Notes: generated from the sequence alone by a model not told the origin. A DNA stretch of 64,000 bases from Lithodes maja (GCA_037953745.1 JBAKBP010000787.1:1-64000); one strand, 5' to 3'; shown: positions 9,138 to 20,402, counted from the stretch's first letter. Numbers and translations: made by a program.

Positions 9138-11669
9138 ATCAAAGAAAGTCTTAACCCGACCCTCTTGTCAAAACCTCAAATTGTGAACGTCGACACATCT
9201 TTTGTGCTAATAAAGAATAATAAAGGTACAAAAATAATACTTGCATTAATATACAGACCTCCAGCTCAATCAGTGCAAACTGACCGAGAAATTTATGAAC
9301 AAATTGCAGATGTAAGTAACTCACAAGATACCGTATTTTTTGGCGACTTTAATTTACCTGTGACCAAGTGGGGCGATACTCTTACTTCACACTCCGGACA
9401 TGACTTGTATACGAACTTGCAAGAGAGTTCGCTTTATCAATTTGTTCGAACACCGACCCGTGGTAATAACGTTCTTGACATTGTACTTGCAACAAAAGAA
9501 GAATTAATAGAGAATTTGAATGTTGGTGATGAATTCAGTAACAGCGACCATCGTACGATAACTTTCACTTTAAACTTTACTAGTAACGAACCAAATAGTA
9601 GCATCGAAAAAGTCCCTAATTTCAAGAAAGCAAATTTCATAAACTTAGAGCTATGTTTAAAGAAACTAACTTACCTAAAAGCAGTGCAAGACTGCATACC
9701 ATCGAAAATACGGCGTCCAGGCCATAATAATAAGCCCAAATGGTGGAATAAAGATATTTCAAACTGCCTGCTTGCTAAAAAATTTGCTAATGATAGATTA
9801 AAATCCTCACAAAATGACGAAGAACGGGTGAAATTTGTAGAGCTACGACGCAAAGCCAAAAAGTTAATTAAGCAAAGTAAAAAGACCCTAGAGTTACATA
9901 TTGCGAATCAAAGTAAAACAAACCCGAAAGAATTCTATAGTTATATCAGAAAGAAAAAAGTAGTTACTTCAACTGTTGGACCGTTAGTCGATGAAAATGG
10001 AGAATACACCAAAGACGAAGTACAAATGAGTAATGCCCTCAATACCTTCTTTGCATCAGTTTTTACAACCGAAGACCTCAGTGATATCCCTACACCATCG
10101 CCGATTCAGATTGATAATTCAGATGTTCTAAGCAATATCACCGTTACAGAGAGAGAAGTATTGAATTGTTCAGATAAACTCAAGGTAAATAAAACGCCTG
10201 GACCTGATACAATCTCGCCTAGAGTTCTAAAGGAAGCTAAGGATGAGCTCTCCAAACCACTGACATTACTATTCAATAAATCCTTGCAGTCTGGAACTAT
10301 GCCTGATCAGTGGAAGATAGCCAACGTAACACCGATATTCAAAAAAGGCAGCAAATCCCTACCCAGTAACTATCGTCCAATTAGCTTAACCTCAGTTGTA
10401 TGTAAAATGCTAGAAACGGTCATAAGAGACAGACTCGTAAATCACTTAGAGGAAAATAACATACTTAAAGATACTCAACACGGCTTTCGTAAAAAACGTT
10501 CCTGTTTAACAAACCTCTTAGACTTCTTCCACGATATCCTCAACCTCTACGATGAGAGTAAAGCTGTAGATATTATATACCTTGATTTTCAAAAGGCCTT
10601 TGACAAAGTTCCCCACAAACGTTTACTGCTAAAACTAAAAGTGCATGGAATACAAGACTGTGTGTTGAAATGGATAGAAAATTGGCTCAGCGACAGAAAG
10701 CAAAGAGTAGTCATAAACGGTAAGGCATCTAAATGGACCAATGTAAGTAGCGGGGTACCCCAGGGATCGGTACTAGGACCAATTCTCTTTCTAATTTACA
10801 TCAACGACATATATGAGGGTCTCACCTGTACAATCTCAAAATTTGCTGACGATACAAAAATTGAAAATAGCGTACTCTCAAAAGATCAAGTTGAAGGTAT
10901 GCAACACAATCTAGATAAATTGTCACATTGGGCCCAAATTTGGCAAATGAGTTTCAATGCGGATAAATGTAAAGTACTACATATCGGATACCTAAATGAG
11001 AAAGCAAACTATTCGATGAATGGCACTCAGCTTAAGAATGTAAACAGAGAAACCGATCTGGGAGTAACAATATCGAGTAACCTAAAACTGAGTCAACATT
11101 GTTCAGAAGTTGTTAAGAAGGCAAACAAAATAATTGGCTTTATAGGCAAATCATTTGAGCATAAATCCAAAGATGTAATCCTAACCCTTTACAATTCCTT
11201 AGTCCGCCCTCTTCTGGAATACTGCGTTCAATGCTGGTGCCCTTATTACCAAAAAGACATAAACAAGCTAGAACGAGTTCAACGTAGAGTTACCAAAATA
11301 ATACCTAGCCTAAAGAACAAACCATACGAAGAGCGTCTTAGAGAATTAAATCTATTTCCTTTAACCCAGCGCAGATTAAGAGGTGACTTAATTCAAGTGT
11401 TCAAAATCATCAAAGGCATCGACAATATGAACTGTAGTAAGTACTTCACTATCGACCAATCTAATTACACGCGGGGAAACGGTTGCAAAATTATTGGTAA
11501 ATCTTTTAACTCACACGAATCTAAGAATTTCTTCTTCAATCGAGTTGTCAACTTGTGGAATGGGCTTCCCCGAGACGTTATAGACTGCAGCACCGTTGAT
11601 TCATTTAAATTCCGCCTAGACAAATATCTCGCATCAAACCCGCGACTGACTGCGTTTGTAAATGAATAA
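9138..11669 (+). pseudogene. CR1-B ORF2 fragment, still one open frame (834+ codons)
   Basis: The frame is already open at the truncation point, so no genuine start exists. It encodes the C-terminal half of the APE endonuclease (FFGDFNLPV, NSDHRTITF), the linker, the full RT (YLDFQKAFDKVPH, SSGVPQGSVLGPILF, SKFADDTKI) and the CR1 C-terminus. Compared with copy C it lost one base near 9636 and about 59 more near 9668. Together these remove about 20 residues but restore the frame, leaving an altered stretch FINLELCLKKLTYLK. No stop codon follows. The missing 5' half means it is not autonomous. Confidence 0.88.
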
Positions 11670-11909
11670 CTTTATTTTATCCTCCCCTCAGTTACTAACC
11701 CATATGTCCCCTACTAACTTCCTAGTCCTGCCACGTTAGTGGCAGGGCAGTAGTTCCCTTTCCAATGTTCCCTTACCCACTCTAAACCACGTTTGGACAC
11801 TTGATCCTCAGTGTTTTGGAGGGCAAGCAGCCTAGAAGGGTCACTAGATCTCTTGTTGCTTGATTTCCTTTGTACTCCTTTGTACTCCTTTGTACTCTTC
11901 CTCTTCTTC
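9138..11909 (+). mobile_element. CR1-type LINE, copy B, 5'-truncated
   Basis: Same family as the copy at 24901-29239 but starting inside the endonuclease domain. It ends with the 3' UTR and three TTTGTACTCC-like tail repeats. The octamer TATTTTAG flanks both sides (9130-9137 and 11910-11917), fitting a target-site duplication. Confidence 0.9.
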
Positions 11910-11917
11910 TATTTTAG

Positions 11918-12156
11918 CATGGTTCGTCCCTCTACTCCTCACTAATCATTTATATAGTCTCTCTCTCATATCTACCCCACTTACTGTCACCGTCCACTCA
12001 GCCGCTATTAAATCTACCTCTCTGCCTAAAACGGAAAGCGAGTAGATGATTTCAGTCGAGGCAGACGAGCCAGTTTTTCCGGCATTTTGTTTGTTTATGT
12101 AATTATTATATTTATGTATTATCATTGTTATTATTATTATTATTCTATCTATCTAT
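11918..12156. other. No gene; ATT and TATC microsatellites at right end
   Basis: Unremarkable AT-rich sequence ending in (TTA)n, then a (TATC)n tract at 12145-12165 that abuts the RTE element as its tail. Confidence 0.6.
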
Positions 12157-12537
12157 CTATCTATATGCTCAGGCCCAATCCCCATTTTGGGGGTAGCCGA
12201 CTCAAGACAGAGCAAGAACAGGGAAAACACAAAAACAACATAAAACAAAAAATAAACACAGATAAAAAACACAAACTCACACACATCCAGGTCACCCAGG
12301 AGAAGACCCAGAGATCAGGGTTACCAAGGTCGCTCCAGCACTCCCCCAGCCCCTGACCACCCGGAGAGGTTCCGATCTCGGCAGGCAGACATGCAGCGGA
12401 GCCAAAGCCACAAGCCCTCCCACCACACTTCCAGGCACACCCTTCATATTAATCGTCCCCCCGGGCCAGGCGCCTGATGGACTATTATCTAGTCGAACTT
12501 GCGCCCGACCCCTTACTCCAAATGACCACGTGTTCAC

Positions 12538-13044
12538 TCAACTATTCACAAGCATTCTCCATTCACTCCTGTCCACCACCACTTCCCCTGCCTGATCTAT
12601 AGTCATTCCTCTATCATCCAAAGCCTTTCTTACACAGTCTCTCCATCTCAATGGGGGTCTTCCTGCCCTTCTATCTCCCCTTGTACCTGACTCACATATT
12701 CTCTTTGTAAGCCTTTCATCTCCCATTCGTTCAACATGACCATACCAGCTCAGCACCCTTCTGTCCACTCTGGCTGACAAATGTTCCTGCTGCCCCACTC
12801 TCCTACGTATCTCTTCATTCCTCAATCTGTCTCTACGAGTAACTCCACACATACTCCTCAAGCAGCTCATCTCCATCACATCCAGCCCTCTTTTCTCCTT
12901 TTTCTTCAGAGTCCATGTCTCAGCCCCATACATCACTGTTGGCACAACAATTCCTTGATACAGTGCACTTTTTACTTTCACTCCGAGATTTCTCGTCTTC
13001 CACATACTTCCCATTGCTCCGAAAACCTTCCTTCCTTCACACAC
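12538..13044 (-). pseudogene. RTE ORF, C-terminal part after frameshift
   Basis: Continues the RTE protein in another frame: VPTVMYGAETWTLKKK, then the Cys/Trp/His-bearing C-terminal region (SWYGHVERMGDERL, GRPPLRWRDCVRKAL) typical of RTE. The break lies in a GTGTGTG run at 13040-13050, an easy slippage site. A single-base indel there would have separated it from the upstream frame. Part of the same decayed gene, not an independent gene. Confidence 0.85.
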
Positions 13045-15511
13045 TCTGTTTTACCTCCATTTCCATACCTCCACTCCTGCTTATCGTTCCTCCTAGATAT
13101 TTAAAACACTCTACTTGTTCCAATATTTCCCCATCCAGCCTCACATCTAGATTCACCCTATGCTCTCCCCTATTACACACCATTACTTTACTTTTATTGA
13201 CGTTCACCTTCAGTTTCCTCCTTCCACAAACCACACCAAACTCTTTGACTACCCGCTGCAGTTTCTCATAAGAATCCGCCACCAATGCTGTGTCATCAGC
13301 GAACAGCAACTGATTCAACTCCCAATCTCTACCATTCTTTCCTACTAAACCCAATCCTCTTCCCATAGTTCTCCTTTTCACCTCCCTCACCACACCATCC
13401 ATAAACATATTAAACAGCCATTGTGACATTACACAACCCTGTCGCAAACCTACCTTTACCTCAAACCATTCACTCAACTCACCATTTCCTACTCTCACAC
13501 ATGGTCTGCTCCCTTCATAAAAACTCTTAACTGCTTCTAACAAATTTCCTCCTATTTCATAAATCCTTAACACCTTCCACATTGCTTCACGGTCCACACG
13601 ATCATATGCTTTTTCCAAGTCCATAAAAGCCCAAAATATCTCCTTATGCTTCTCTAAATACTTCTCGCATAACTGTCTTACTGCAAACATCTGATCCACG
13701 CACCCTCTTCCCCTCCTAAAACCGCACTGTTCTTCTCCTATTGCAACTTCCGTACACTTTATTATCCTCTCTATCAACACCCTGCCATACAGCTTTCCAA
13801 CCACTGACAATAAACTAATACCTCTATAACTTGAACACTCCTGCCGATCTCCCTTCCCCTTGTACAACGGCACAATACATGCACCCTTCCAGTCTATTGG
13901 TACCATTGACACAACAAAGCACACATTGAAAAGTCTCACCAACCAATCTATTATCACATCTCCACCCTTCTTTATACACTCCACAGCAATACCATCCAAA
14001 CCTTCTGCTTTTCCCGCTCTCATTTGTTTCACTGCTTCTTTCACCTCATTTTCCTCAATCCTTTCATTCATTCCCTGCCACCTGGGTGGCCTGGGTAACC
14101 TATCTCCATCCACCTCTGTTTCAATCACTGCTTCTCTTCCATCTCTTGTATTTAACAAAGATTCAAAATACTCAGCATATCTTTTCCTCACTTCAACTGG
14201 TTCCACTAGTAATTCTCCATTTTCATCTTTCACTGACTCTTCCCTCTTTTGTCCTCCTTTCCTTACTTTATTTACCTCCTTCCAGAACATCTTCTTTCGT
14301 TCTTCAAAATTCTCACTCAGCCTTTGGCCCCACCTTTCGTTTGCATCTTTTTTTGCTTCTCTAATTTTCCGTTTTGCCTCTCTCCTTTTCTCCTTGTACC
14401 TCTCCCATACCTCAACACTACCATCCTGTAAAACCCTCTCAAAACACTGTCTCTTCTCCTCAACTGCCTTTCTCACCGTATCATTCCACCACTCGCTTCC
14501 CTTCCTGATACCTCTGCCTCCTACTTTCCTTTTGCCGCATACTACCTCTGCACTTGCTTTCACTCCTTCCTTAAACTGTTGCCATTCAACCTCTACTTCT
14601 CTCTCTTCCATCTCTCTCACTTCCATCCACTTTTCATTTAGTCTTTCCTTGTACTCCCTCTCTTTTTCACTCTTCTCTAACTCACTAACTTTTATTACCT
14701 CTCTTACTTCACGCTTGTCTCTTTTTCTCCTGTAACTCTTAACTCTTAGCTTTCCCTCCACCAGGTAATGATCTGACATACCCTCCGCCTCACCTCTCAT
14801 CACATTCACATCCAGCAGTCTACACAATCTTTCCCTTGTCACCAGCACATAATCCATCAATGCCCTCTCTACAATCTCTCCCCTCACAAGTCTATGCCAG
14901 GTGTACTTGTGTATACGCCTTTTTTTGAAGAACGTATTACCTACACTCAATCTACACTCTTCACATACATTTTTCAGTCTTTCTCCACTCTCGTTTACAC
15001 CATCCACACCAAAACTACCGATGACTCCCTCAACAGGCTCATTTCCTACCCTAGCATTTAGGTCCCCTAAAACTATAACATTTTCATTTTCATCAAACCC
15101 TTGTAGACAATCTCTCAAATCCTCCCAGAAACCCTCTACCTCGTCTAACTCTCTTTCACTTCCTGGTCCATACGCACTTACAAAAACCCACCTTTCACCC
15201 TTAAACCGCATTCTCACCCACATTAGCCTTGATGACACCTCTTTCCACTCTTTTATAAACTCTCTCAACTCCTCCTTCACAATAATAGCCACTCCTTCTT
15301 TCCCCCTGACTCCCTCGTCTACTCCAGACTTTCTACCTATCACGTTTCCAAAATCCACTTCTCCCTCTCCTTTCATCTTTGTTTCATTCAGTGCAAGGAC
15401 ATCATACATCCTTCTTTCAAATAACCTTCCAATATCCTCTCGCTTCTCATTCGTACTACATCCACGCACATTCAAAGCTCCTATTCTTAGGGTCCGGGAC
15501 CACGAACGCAT
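13037..15511 (-). pseudogene. RTE LINE endonuclease/reverse transcriptase, main frame (824 aa)
   Basis: The ATG at 15511 precedes LRIGALNVRG at the start of the APE domain. Active-site signatures, by residue: N14 (LNVRG), E43 (LNETK), D150/N152 (GDLNAR), D220 (MDYVLV), SDH 246-248. A long Arg/Lys/Glu-rich linker follows (about 255-400). The RT spans about 480-760, with AFMDLEKAYDRVD, GLRQGCVMS and FADD at 737-740. The frame is open to a stop just after EMEVKQSV; the C-terminal domain sits in another frame. Annotation pipelines often name such ORFs 'craniofacial development protein 2-like'; that name should not be read as a host gene. The intact catalytic motifs imply fairly recent activity. 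Confidence 0.88.
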
Positions 15512-15815
15512 TCCCTCGCCCCTATCTCTGTCTCGTTTTTTTGGTAGATTTATTTAAGGGGAGAAGGATACCAGGCCCCCCGCCCCCGATCCCCTTTAGC
15601 CGACTTCTACGTCTCGCCGGAGAAAAGCGGTGGTGGAAATTTCTCACCCCTCCACCACAGAGGAGGCTACCTGCACCAGAAAGTGGCGGGCGTTGGGGTC
15701 GCCGCATCCCTACGCCATTTGAAAAAAATTAGAGATGCAGAAGGAGAAAAAGATAGAAGGGGCTATGGGAAGTAGAGGACACCAACCCTCACTCTGACAA
15801 AGGGTCAGCCCACCA

Positions 15816-15816
<1 letters not shown>

Positions 15817-15854
<38 letters not shown>

Positions 15855-15856
15855 CA
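15817..15856. repeat. (ATT)n microsatellite
   Basis: About 12 ATT units at the 5' border of the RTE element, mirrored by a shorter (TTA)n at the 3' border. Confidence 0.9.
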
Positions 15857-16400
15857 TTAGTCTTTAAGAGGTGGCAAATTGTGCGAAGTTCTGCATCTTC
15901 TGATTGGAAGAATCATGTACTGTACCTCATCATGTTCGCCTTACAACTTCCTTTTGATATTTCCTCTCATGTTAATTCTTAAATTACATTATTTTGCTGT
16001 GTCGAATAATTACTGTAACTTATTAGCCCATGTGTGGGTATACATACACAATCAATCAATCAAGTATATTATTAGTATTATTTGTAATATTATTTGTATT
16101 ATTGTTTATTGTATTATAAATAAATTATGTTTTACTTCGACAAATCAGGTCTGCCTACCACTAAATTCAAGTTTGATATTATGTTGAACACCTAAATGAT
16201 TCTACTTTCAGTCTAGTTGCCGTTACAATTGCAGAAGAGTCCCTAAATGTTGGCAACAATTGCCAACAAATATCGCCGGAAAGTGTTCGCGTCACTTAGC
16301 CTTTCAAGTGTTAGCAAGTCTTTCTTATTCTTATTTACGTTCAGGGAAGAGGGGGAAGTGAGCCTCAAGAGACGGGATATACTTATTTCATTCATAAAGC
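15857..16400. other. No gene recognised
   Basis: AT-rich sequence without coherent ORFs, splice-bounded exons or known repeats. Confidence 0.5.
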
Positions 16401-17076
16401 CGATGTCACACGAGTGCTTTCTCCAACCATTTTTTCAAGCAATTGTCGTCTGGTATATTCTTATGTAAAATTGTATATTATTTCAGTCTCTTAAGATCCT
16501 ACATATTCAGTCTAGTTATCGAATCAAATGCCAAAATACCAAAACACTAATATGAGATAAAATACCAAAACACTAATATGAGATAAAATACCAAAACACT
16601 AATATGAGATAAAATACCAAAACACTAATATGAGATAAAATACCAAAACACTAATATGAGATAAAATACCAAAACACTAATATGAGATAAAATACCAAAA
16701 CACTAATATGAGATAAAATACCAAAACACTAATATGAGATAAAATACCAAAACACTAATATGAGATAAAATACCAAAACACTAATATGAGATAAAATACC
16801 AAAACACTAATATGAGATAAAATACCAAAACACTAATATGAGATAAAATACCAAAACACTAATATGAGATAAAATACCAAAACACTAATATGAGATAAAA
16901 TACCAAAACACTAATATGAGATAAAATACCAAAACACTAATATGAGATAAAATACCAAAACACTAATATGAGATAAAATACCAAAACACTAATATGAGAT
17001 AAAATACCAAAACACGAATACGAGATAAAAACTTCCTCATCGAAAATTGCCGGACAAAGCGCTCATATGACACCGC
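16401..17076. mobile_element. CGGTGTCACACGAGC miniature element expanded by a minisatellite
   Basis: The left end CGATGTCACACGAGTGC and the right end (GCTCATATGACACCG) are diverged versions of the termini at 7249-7452. Shared internal blocks 'gcaattgtcgtctggt', 'tctagtt' and 'aaaattgccgg' keep the same order. In place of the short A-rich spacer it has a 494-bp tandem array. Non-coding. Confidence 0.75.
16533..17026. repeat. 19-copy, 26-bp minisatellite
   Basis: The unit starts AAAATACCAAAACAC and ends in ATATGAGAT. It repeats 19 times with exact 26-bp spacing. The first 18 copies read as identical; the last has two substitutions (T to G and T to C). Such uniformity suggests recent expansion. 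Confidence 0.95.
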
Positions 17077-17294
17077 TGTTACTGCATTATGCACAGGCAG
17101 TAATGTACAGTAATTGTAAAACACTAATCCTGACACACGCATATACATATATACTGTATAATTATAATGTTATATAATATCAACTATAAAATTATATATA
17201 ATATTTATTGAAAAGATAGTTCTATCCAAAAATCAATCCATATAGTAATAATTCCATAAACAAAAGCATAGGGGGTCCACGAATTCTGATAAGT
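17077..17294. other. AT-rich spacer, no gene
   Basis: Runs of ATATAAT and TATA-like sequence; nothing recognised. Confidence 0.5.
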
Positions 17295-17345
17295 GGGCTA
17301 CAGACTATGGTATCCGAGCGTACCGCCATCACAGCATCTTCTATT
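17295..17345 (+). pseudogene. Discoidin-exon remnant, copy a
   Basis: The stretch 'accgccatcacagcatct' near 17320 matches the middle of the exon at 18123-18225 and reads TAITASS in the same frame. The start of the exon is missing and there is no donor. It is the most degraded of four related copies. Confidence 0.55.
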
Positions 17346-17486
17346 GTTATTATTGCTGACTACTCTACTTTACCTCTGTCTACCATACCTCTACTATACT
17401 ATATATAGCTTACCTGAATCATATTCCACACTTCTACCTCAATTAGGCTATGGGCTGATTTGTATTTATTTATTTATTTATATATT

Positions 17487-17765
17487 TGTTCATTATTTTC
17501 TTTAGTTTCCTCCCAAGACCTCCATCAAGCTTAAAAGGTACCTCCCAAACCCCCTTAGAGTTAAATATTTACATTGTTTGATAGAAAAATATCATGGCCG
17601 AAGGCCGGTTCCTCCTAAATTACACCTAAATGGCACAACAGGTTTTAAAATTGAAAGAAATGGGGTGAAAGGTCTTGAAATGACCAAACTACGGGGGTAA
17701 ACGTCTTAAAATCCCGAAACGAATGGGGCTAAGCATGAGGAAAAAAGGAGTCCAGAAAATCTAGC
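17487..17765. mobile_element. Second TTAA miniature family, truncated copy
   Basis: Matches 22640-22960 block for block: 'agtttcctc', 'gatagaaaaatat', 'ggccgaaggccggttcctc' and 'taagcatgagg'. The terminal CCCCTTAA is missing. It sits directly before discoidin-exon copy b, replacing the intron sequence that precedes the other copies. Confidence 0.65.
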
Positions 17766-17768
17766 CAC

Positions 17769-17836
17769 AGAGGGGTGTACTGGGATGCTTGGAGTAGAGA
17801 GCAGGGAGATACCAGACATCGCCATAATTGATAACC
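17769..17836 (+). pseudogene. Discoidin-exon duplicate, copy b
   Basis: Begins GGGGTGTACTGGGATGC after a CACAG acceptor-like sequence. It reads GCTGMLGVESREIPDIAI in the frame of the intact exon, with no stop in the duplicated part. After 'gccat' it departs from the exon and runs into AT-rich DNA. No donor. Confidence 0.65.
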
Positions 17837-17945
17837 GTTTTTTTATATTTTTATTTATTCTAATCCTATATTCTTTAAACCAAAACATTTATAACCTACT
17901 TCTATTAACACATATTCCACAACTAAATATATGTCCTTCTACCTG

Positions 17946-18008
17946 CAGGGGGGTGAACTGGATGGCTGGGATTGAAGAGCGGGGAGATGCCAGACACCGC
18001 CATCATTA
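17946..18008 (+). pseudogene. Discoidin-exon duplicate, copy c
   Basis: Preceded by 'cttctacctgcag', a plausible pyrimidine tract and acceptor. It matches the intact exon through 'gacaccgccatc', then diverges at the same point as copy b. The frame of the intact exon has TGA in place of the conserved Cys codon TGT. Spacing to copies b and d is about 175 bp, so intron tail plus exon start were duplicated together. Confidence 0.7.
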
Positions 18009-18122
18009 ACTTAGTTACTTATCGACTTATTTTCTCTGTTTCTAGCTTTAAAATTGTTCTCACACTACATCTACAAACCCTACCCCTCTACCTCAACTAA
18101 ATCTACGTTAATCTACCCACAG

Positions 18123-18225
18123 GGGGGTGTACTGGAGGGCTGGGACTGGAGAGCGGAGAGATACCAGACACCGCCATCACAGCATCATCAACCTGGGTGG
18201 ACAGTGTGGCGGCCCGCTATGCCAG
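18123..18225 (+). CDS. Exon of a discoidin-domain (F5/8 type C) protein, DDR-like
   Basis: A 103-bp segment bounded by a pyrimidine-rich acceptor (...ctacccacAG) and a good donor (GTACGT). The frame starting two bases in is open throughout: a Cys, then LGLESGEIPDTAITASSTW, then VDSVAARYAR. This is the opening of a discoidin domain: first Cys, hydrophobic LG(L/M), ITASS block. The W-x-(D/E)-S-x-AA-(R/K) continuation closely resembles discoidin domain receptors, the collagen-binding receptor tyrosine kinases. The exon begins and ends inside codons. No further exon was found in the window, so the neighbours probably lie in long introns outside it. Assignment to DDR rather than another F5/8C protein is inference. 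Confidence 0.7.
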
Positions 18226-18226
18226 G

Positions 18227-18692
18227 TACGTCACTATTATCATCATCATATAAGAATGTTTGGGAAAGGTCTTTGTGCATTCTTCATAAATATGTTGTTC
18301 CCTTTCATACTGCTATTCTGATGTATTTAGTCCTGTCAATGTCCATTCAGGTTATATACACATTTATTCCTTATGCTCAAGTCTAGGGAGTGTGACCCCT
18401 AGCCGCTTGCAACTCAGGGAGGGCTCGAGGAAACGGGCTGTATATTCGCACATATTTACTGTTTCGCTCTTCCCAAATTCTAAATATATTAGCTCCATTG
18501 AGCATGTCCATTATGGGCTATGAGCGGTTGGAGTTCAGGAGATCTAGACTCTTCATAATTAATATATTATAGTATGTTAAATTTTGTTCTAGTAAATCGC
18601 TTCTATTTAAAATATAGGCAGCATAGATAATACAATTATCCTTTGATTCCGACAAATCAAAATGATCAAAGGAATCTGTAGATAGCCATTAA
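18227..18692. other. Putative intron following the discoidin exon
   Basis: No ORF with coding character or repeat family recognised. It ends at the TTAA bordering the next miniature element. Confidence 0.4.
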
Positions 18693-19018
18693 GGGGAGAT
18701 TTCCACTTGAGGGATTTTTTTCTTAACTCCTTTCTCCCTCATGGTTAGCCCCATTGCTTTTGATATTATAAGACGTTCGCCCCATTAGTTTGGCGATTCT
18801 AAGAACTTTCGCTCCATTTCTGTCAATTTTAAGACTTTTCGTGCCATTTAGGTGTCGATTTTTTCCTGGCGAGCGATAGCGAGCCTGTAATTTAAGAGGA
18901 ACCGGCCTTCGGCCGGGAAATTTTTCTACCGAAAAATGTACAAATTTATCTTGAAAGGGGGGTCTAGGGGCTGTAATGTTAAGCTTGATGGAAGTCTAGC
19001 GAACTAACTAAAAACCTC
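18693..19018. mobile_element. Second TTAA miniature family, inverted copy
   Basis: The complement matches 22612-22982: 'ccctcatggttagccccatt', the CCGGCCTTCGGCCGG palindrome and 'gttaagcttgatgg'. TTAA lies at the left (18689-18692); the right counterpart reads TCAA, probably mutated. Confidence 0.75.
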
Positions 19019-19345
19019 CCCTCAACAGTAAATGGGTCATCACATTAAAAGATCAATAAATCATTTGTCCGGAAAAGTTTATGTTAATTAGGCAGGTAAA
19101 GCTACCGAGTCGTTATCATTAGTTGTTAATTTGTAGTCGTTAATTAATACGTGGGATTTAGCAAGACCATTAAAATCATATCAAGATGCCTCATTAACGG
19201 GTATCAGTAGAAGTGATTAAATGTAGTAGTATGTTTATAGTATGTTTATAGTATGTTTATATTATGTTTATTGTGAACACTGATAACGAACACAAACAAT
19301 ACAATGCTATACATTACCTTCTTATATCCATACTCCTTCAGTACT
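19019..19345. other. No gene; short AGTATGTTTAT tandem
   Basis: Unique AT-rich sequence with four copies of an 11-bp AGTATGTTTAT-like unit near 19228-19272. Nothing else recognised. Confidence 0.5.
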
Positions 19346-19349
19346 TTAA

Positions 19350-19558
19350 CCCTACCAAGATACGATAATGCATTTCTTGTCTGTTTTCTGGCTATTATTA
19401 CACGATTTTTATTCAGATTAGGAAGGTTATGTGGAAGTCAGAGTATTAATTGAGATTGTAATTAACCTTCTATTTCCAACAGATCATTCCCAAGCTGTTT
19501 AAAATCGCCTAATGATAGCCAGTATTAAGTGTCAAAATTCGTCATAATCTTCAAAGGG
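19350..19558. mobile_element. CCCTTT-family miniature element, TTAA-flanked
   Basis: Inverted ends 'ccctaccaagatacg' and '...tcttcaaaggg', with TTAA at 19346-19349 and 19559-19562. The interior has 'aggaaggttatgtgg', matching 6099-6306. Confidence 0.75.
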
Positions 19559-19684
19559 TTAAAAGGTTTCGAAAATTCAAAGATTCAAATTGGTGTGTCG
19601 TTTTGGAACTCACGATTGTCCCGTTAGTTAACTTGCGGGAAATAAAAAGTTAGTATTTTCAGTTTTGCTGAGCGCATTTCTTAA

Positions 19685-19897
19685 CCCTTTCAAGATCATG
19701 ACGCATTTTGACTATTTATTCTGGCTCTCATTAGATGATTTTATATAAATTAGGAAGGATCTGTGAGAATGTTAAGCCTATCTCAATTAACCGTCTGACT
19801 CTCATATACCCTGCCTAATCTGAAAAAAAAAATCGTATAATAAAAACCAGAAAACAGAAAAGACATGCCTCATCATAATTATCTTCTAAGGGTTGGT
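19685..19897. mobile_element. CCCTTT-family miniature element
   Basis: TTAA at 19681-19684, then 'ccctttcaagatcatgacgc'. The interior carries 'aggaaggatctgtgag' and 'aattaaccgtct', as in 6099-6306. The right end is 'cttctaaggg', where the terminal TTAA has become TTGG. Confidence 0.7.
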
Positions 19898-19939
19898 AAA
19901 GATAAATTATGATATGTTTGTTTCGTATCTCGTCCATTT

Positions 19940-20110
19940 ACTAATCCCATCAAGATACGAGGTCGTGTTCCTTCAATATTTCTGGTCATTATTAGACGAG
20001 TGTTTGTATTTTAGGAAAGATTTCAAGAAATAAAAGGGATACAAAGTATCTCGATTAACTCTTTGGCAGGCAAAATTCCTTCATAAACTGATTAAACTAT
20101 TCTAATGATA
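19940..20110. mobile_element. Degenerate CCCTTT-family copy
   Basis: Retains 'cccatcaagatacga', 'tattagacga', 'aggaaagattt' and 'tctcgattaact' in family order. The ends are eroded. Confidence 0.5.
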
Positions 20111-20399
20111 TCCAAAGTCAGGGGAAGAAACGCGTTATTGTATAGGCTACATAATGACCTAATTACTTATGCAATGAAAAACTAAATATACATTTATCTT
20201 TCGTTGCAACAATGCAGACGACTTGATTGATGTATTTGGAAGGAGAATTGGATAAAAACAAGTCCAACAGTTTCGAAAATATTTATGAATTCAAGGAAAA
20301 ATCATCAGCCTATTCAGTGGTAAACAATGCATGTTATTGTCGAAGAGTTACTGCAATATTCCAAGAAGAGAGAAGTGGATTGTTATAATAGTGAGAGAG

Positions 20400-20400
<1 letters not shown>
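20111..20400. other. No gene recognised
   Basis: AT-rich sequence with no element or exon seen; it leads into the GT microsatellite. Confidence 0.45.

Positions 20401-20402
<2 letters not shown>

Larger units (their letters stand above)
12157..15815 (-). mobile_element. RTE-clade LINE, near full length, one frameshift
   Basis: One long ORF with APE and RT and no separate ORF1, a 3' UTR of about 380 bp and a TATC/ATAG-type simple-repeat tail. Together these fit the RTE clade. ATT trinucleotide runs lie just outside both ends (about 12127-12143 and 15817-15854), suggesting insertion into an ATT microsatellite. The 5' UTR (15512-15815) is GC-rich, with no ORF found. The exact 5' end is uncertain. 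Confidence 0.85.

Noticed and set aside
12538..15511. Host gene for craniofacial development protein 2
   Set aside because: That database name is routinely attached to RTE retrotransposon ORFs; APE and RT motifs show it is a LINE.
13860..15557. Long plus-strand ORFs of 291, 118 and 218 codons rich in Ser, Pro and Leu
   Set aside because: They are antisense to the RTE coding frame, whose Arg/Glu-rich codons read as Ser/Leu/Pro on the other strand.
16533..17026. CRISPR-like array
   Set aside because: Units are contiguous with no spacers, and the context is a eukaryotic miniature element.
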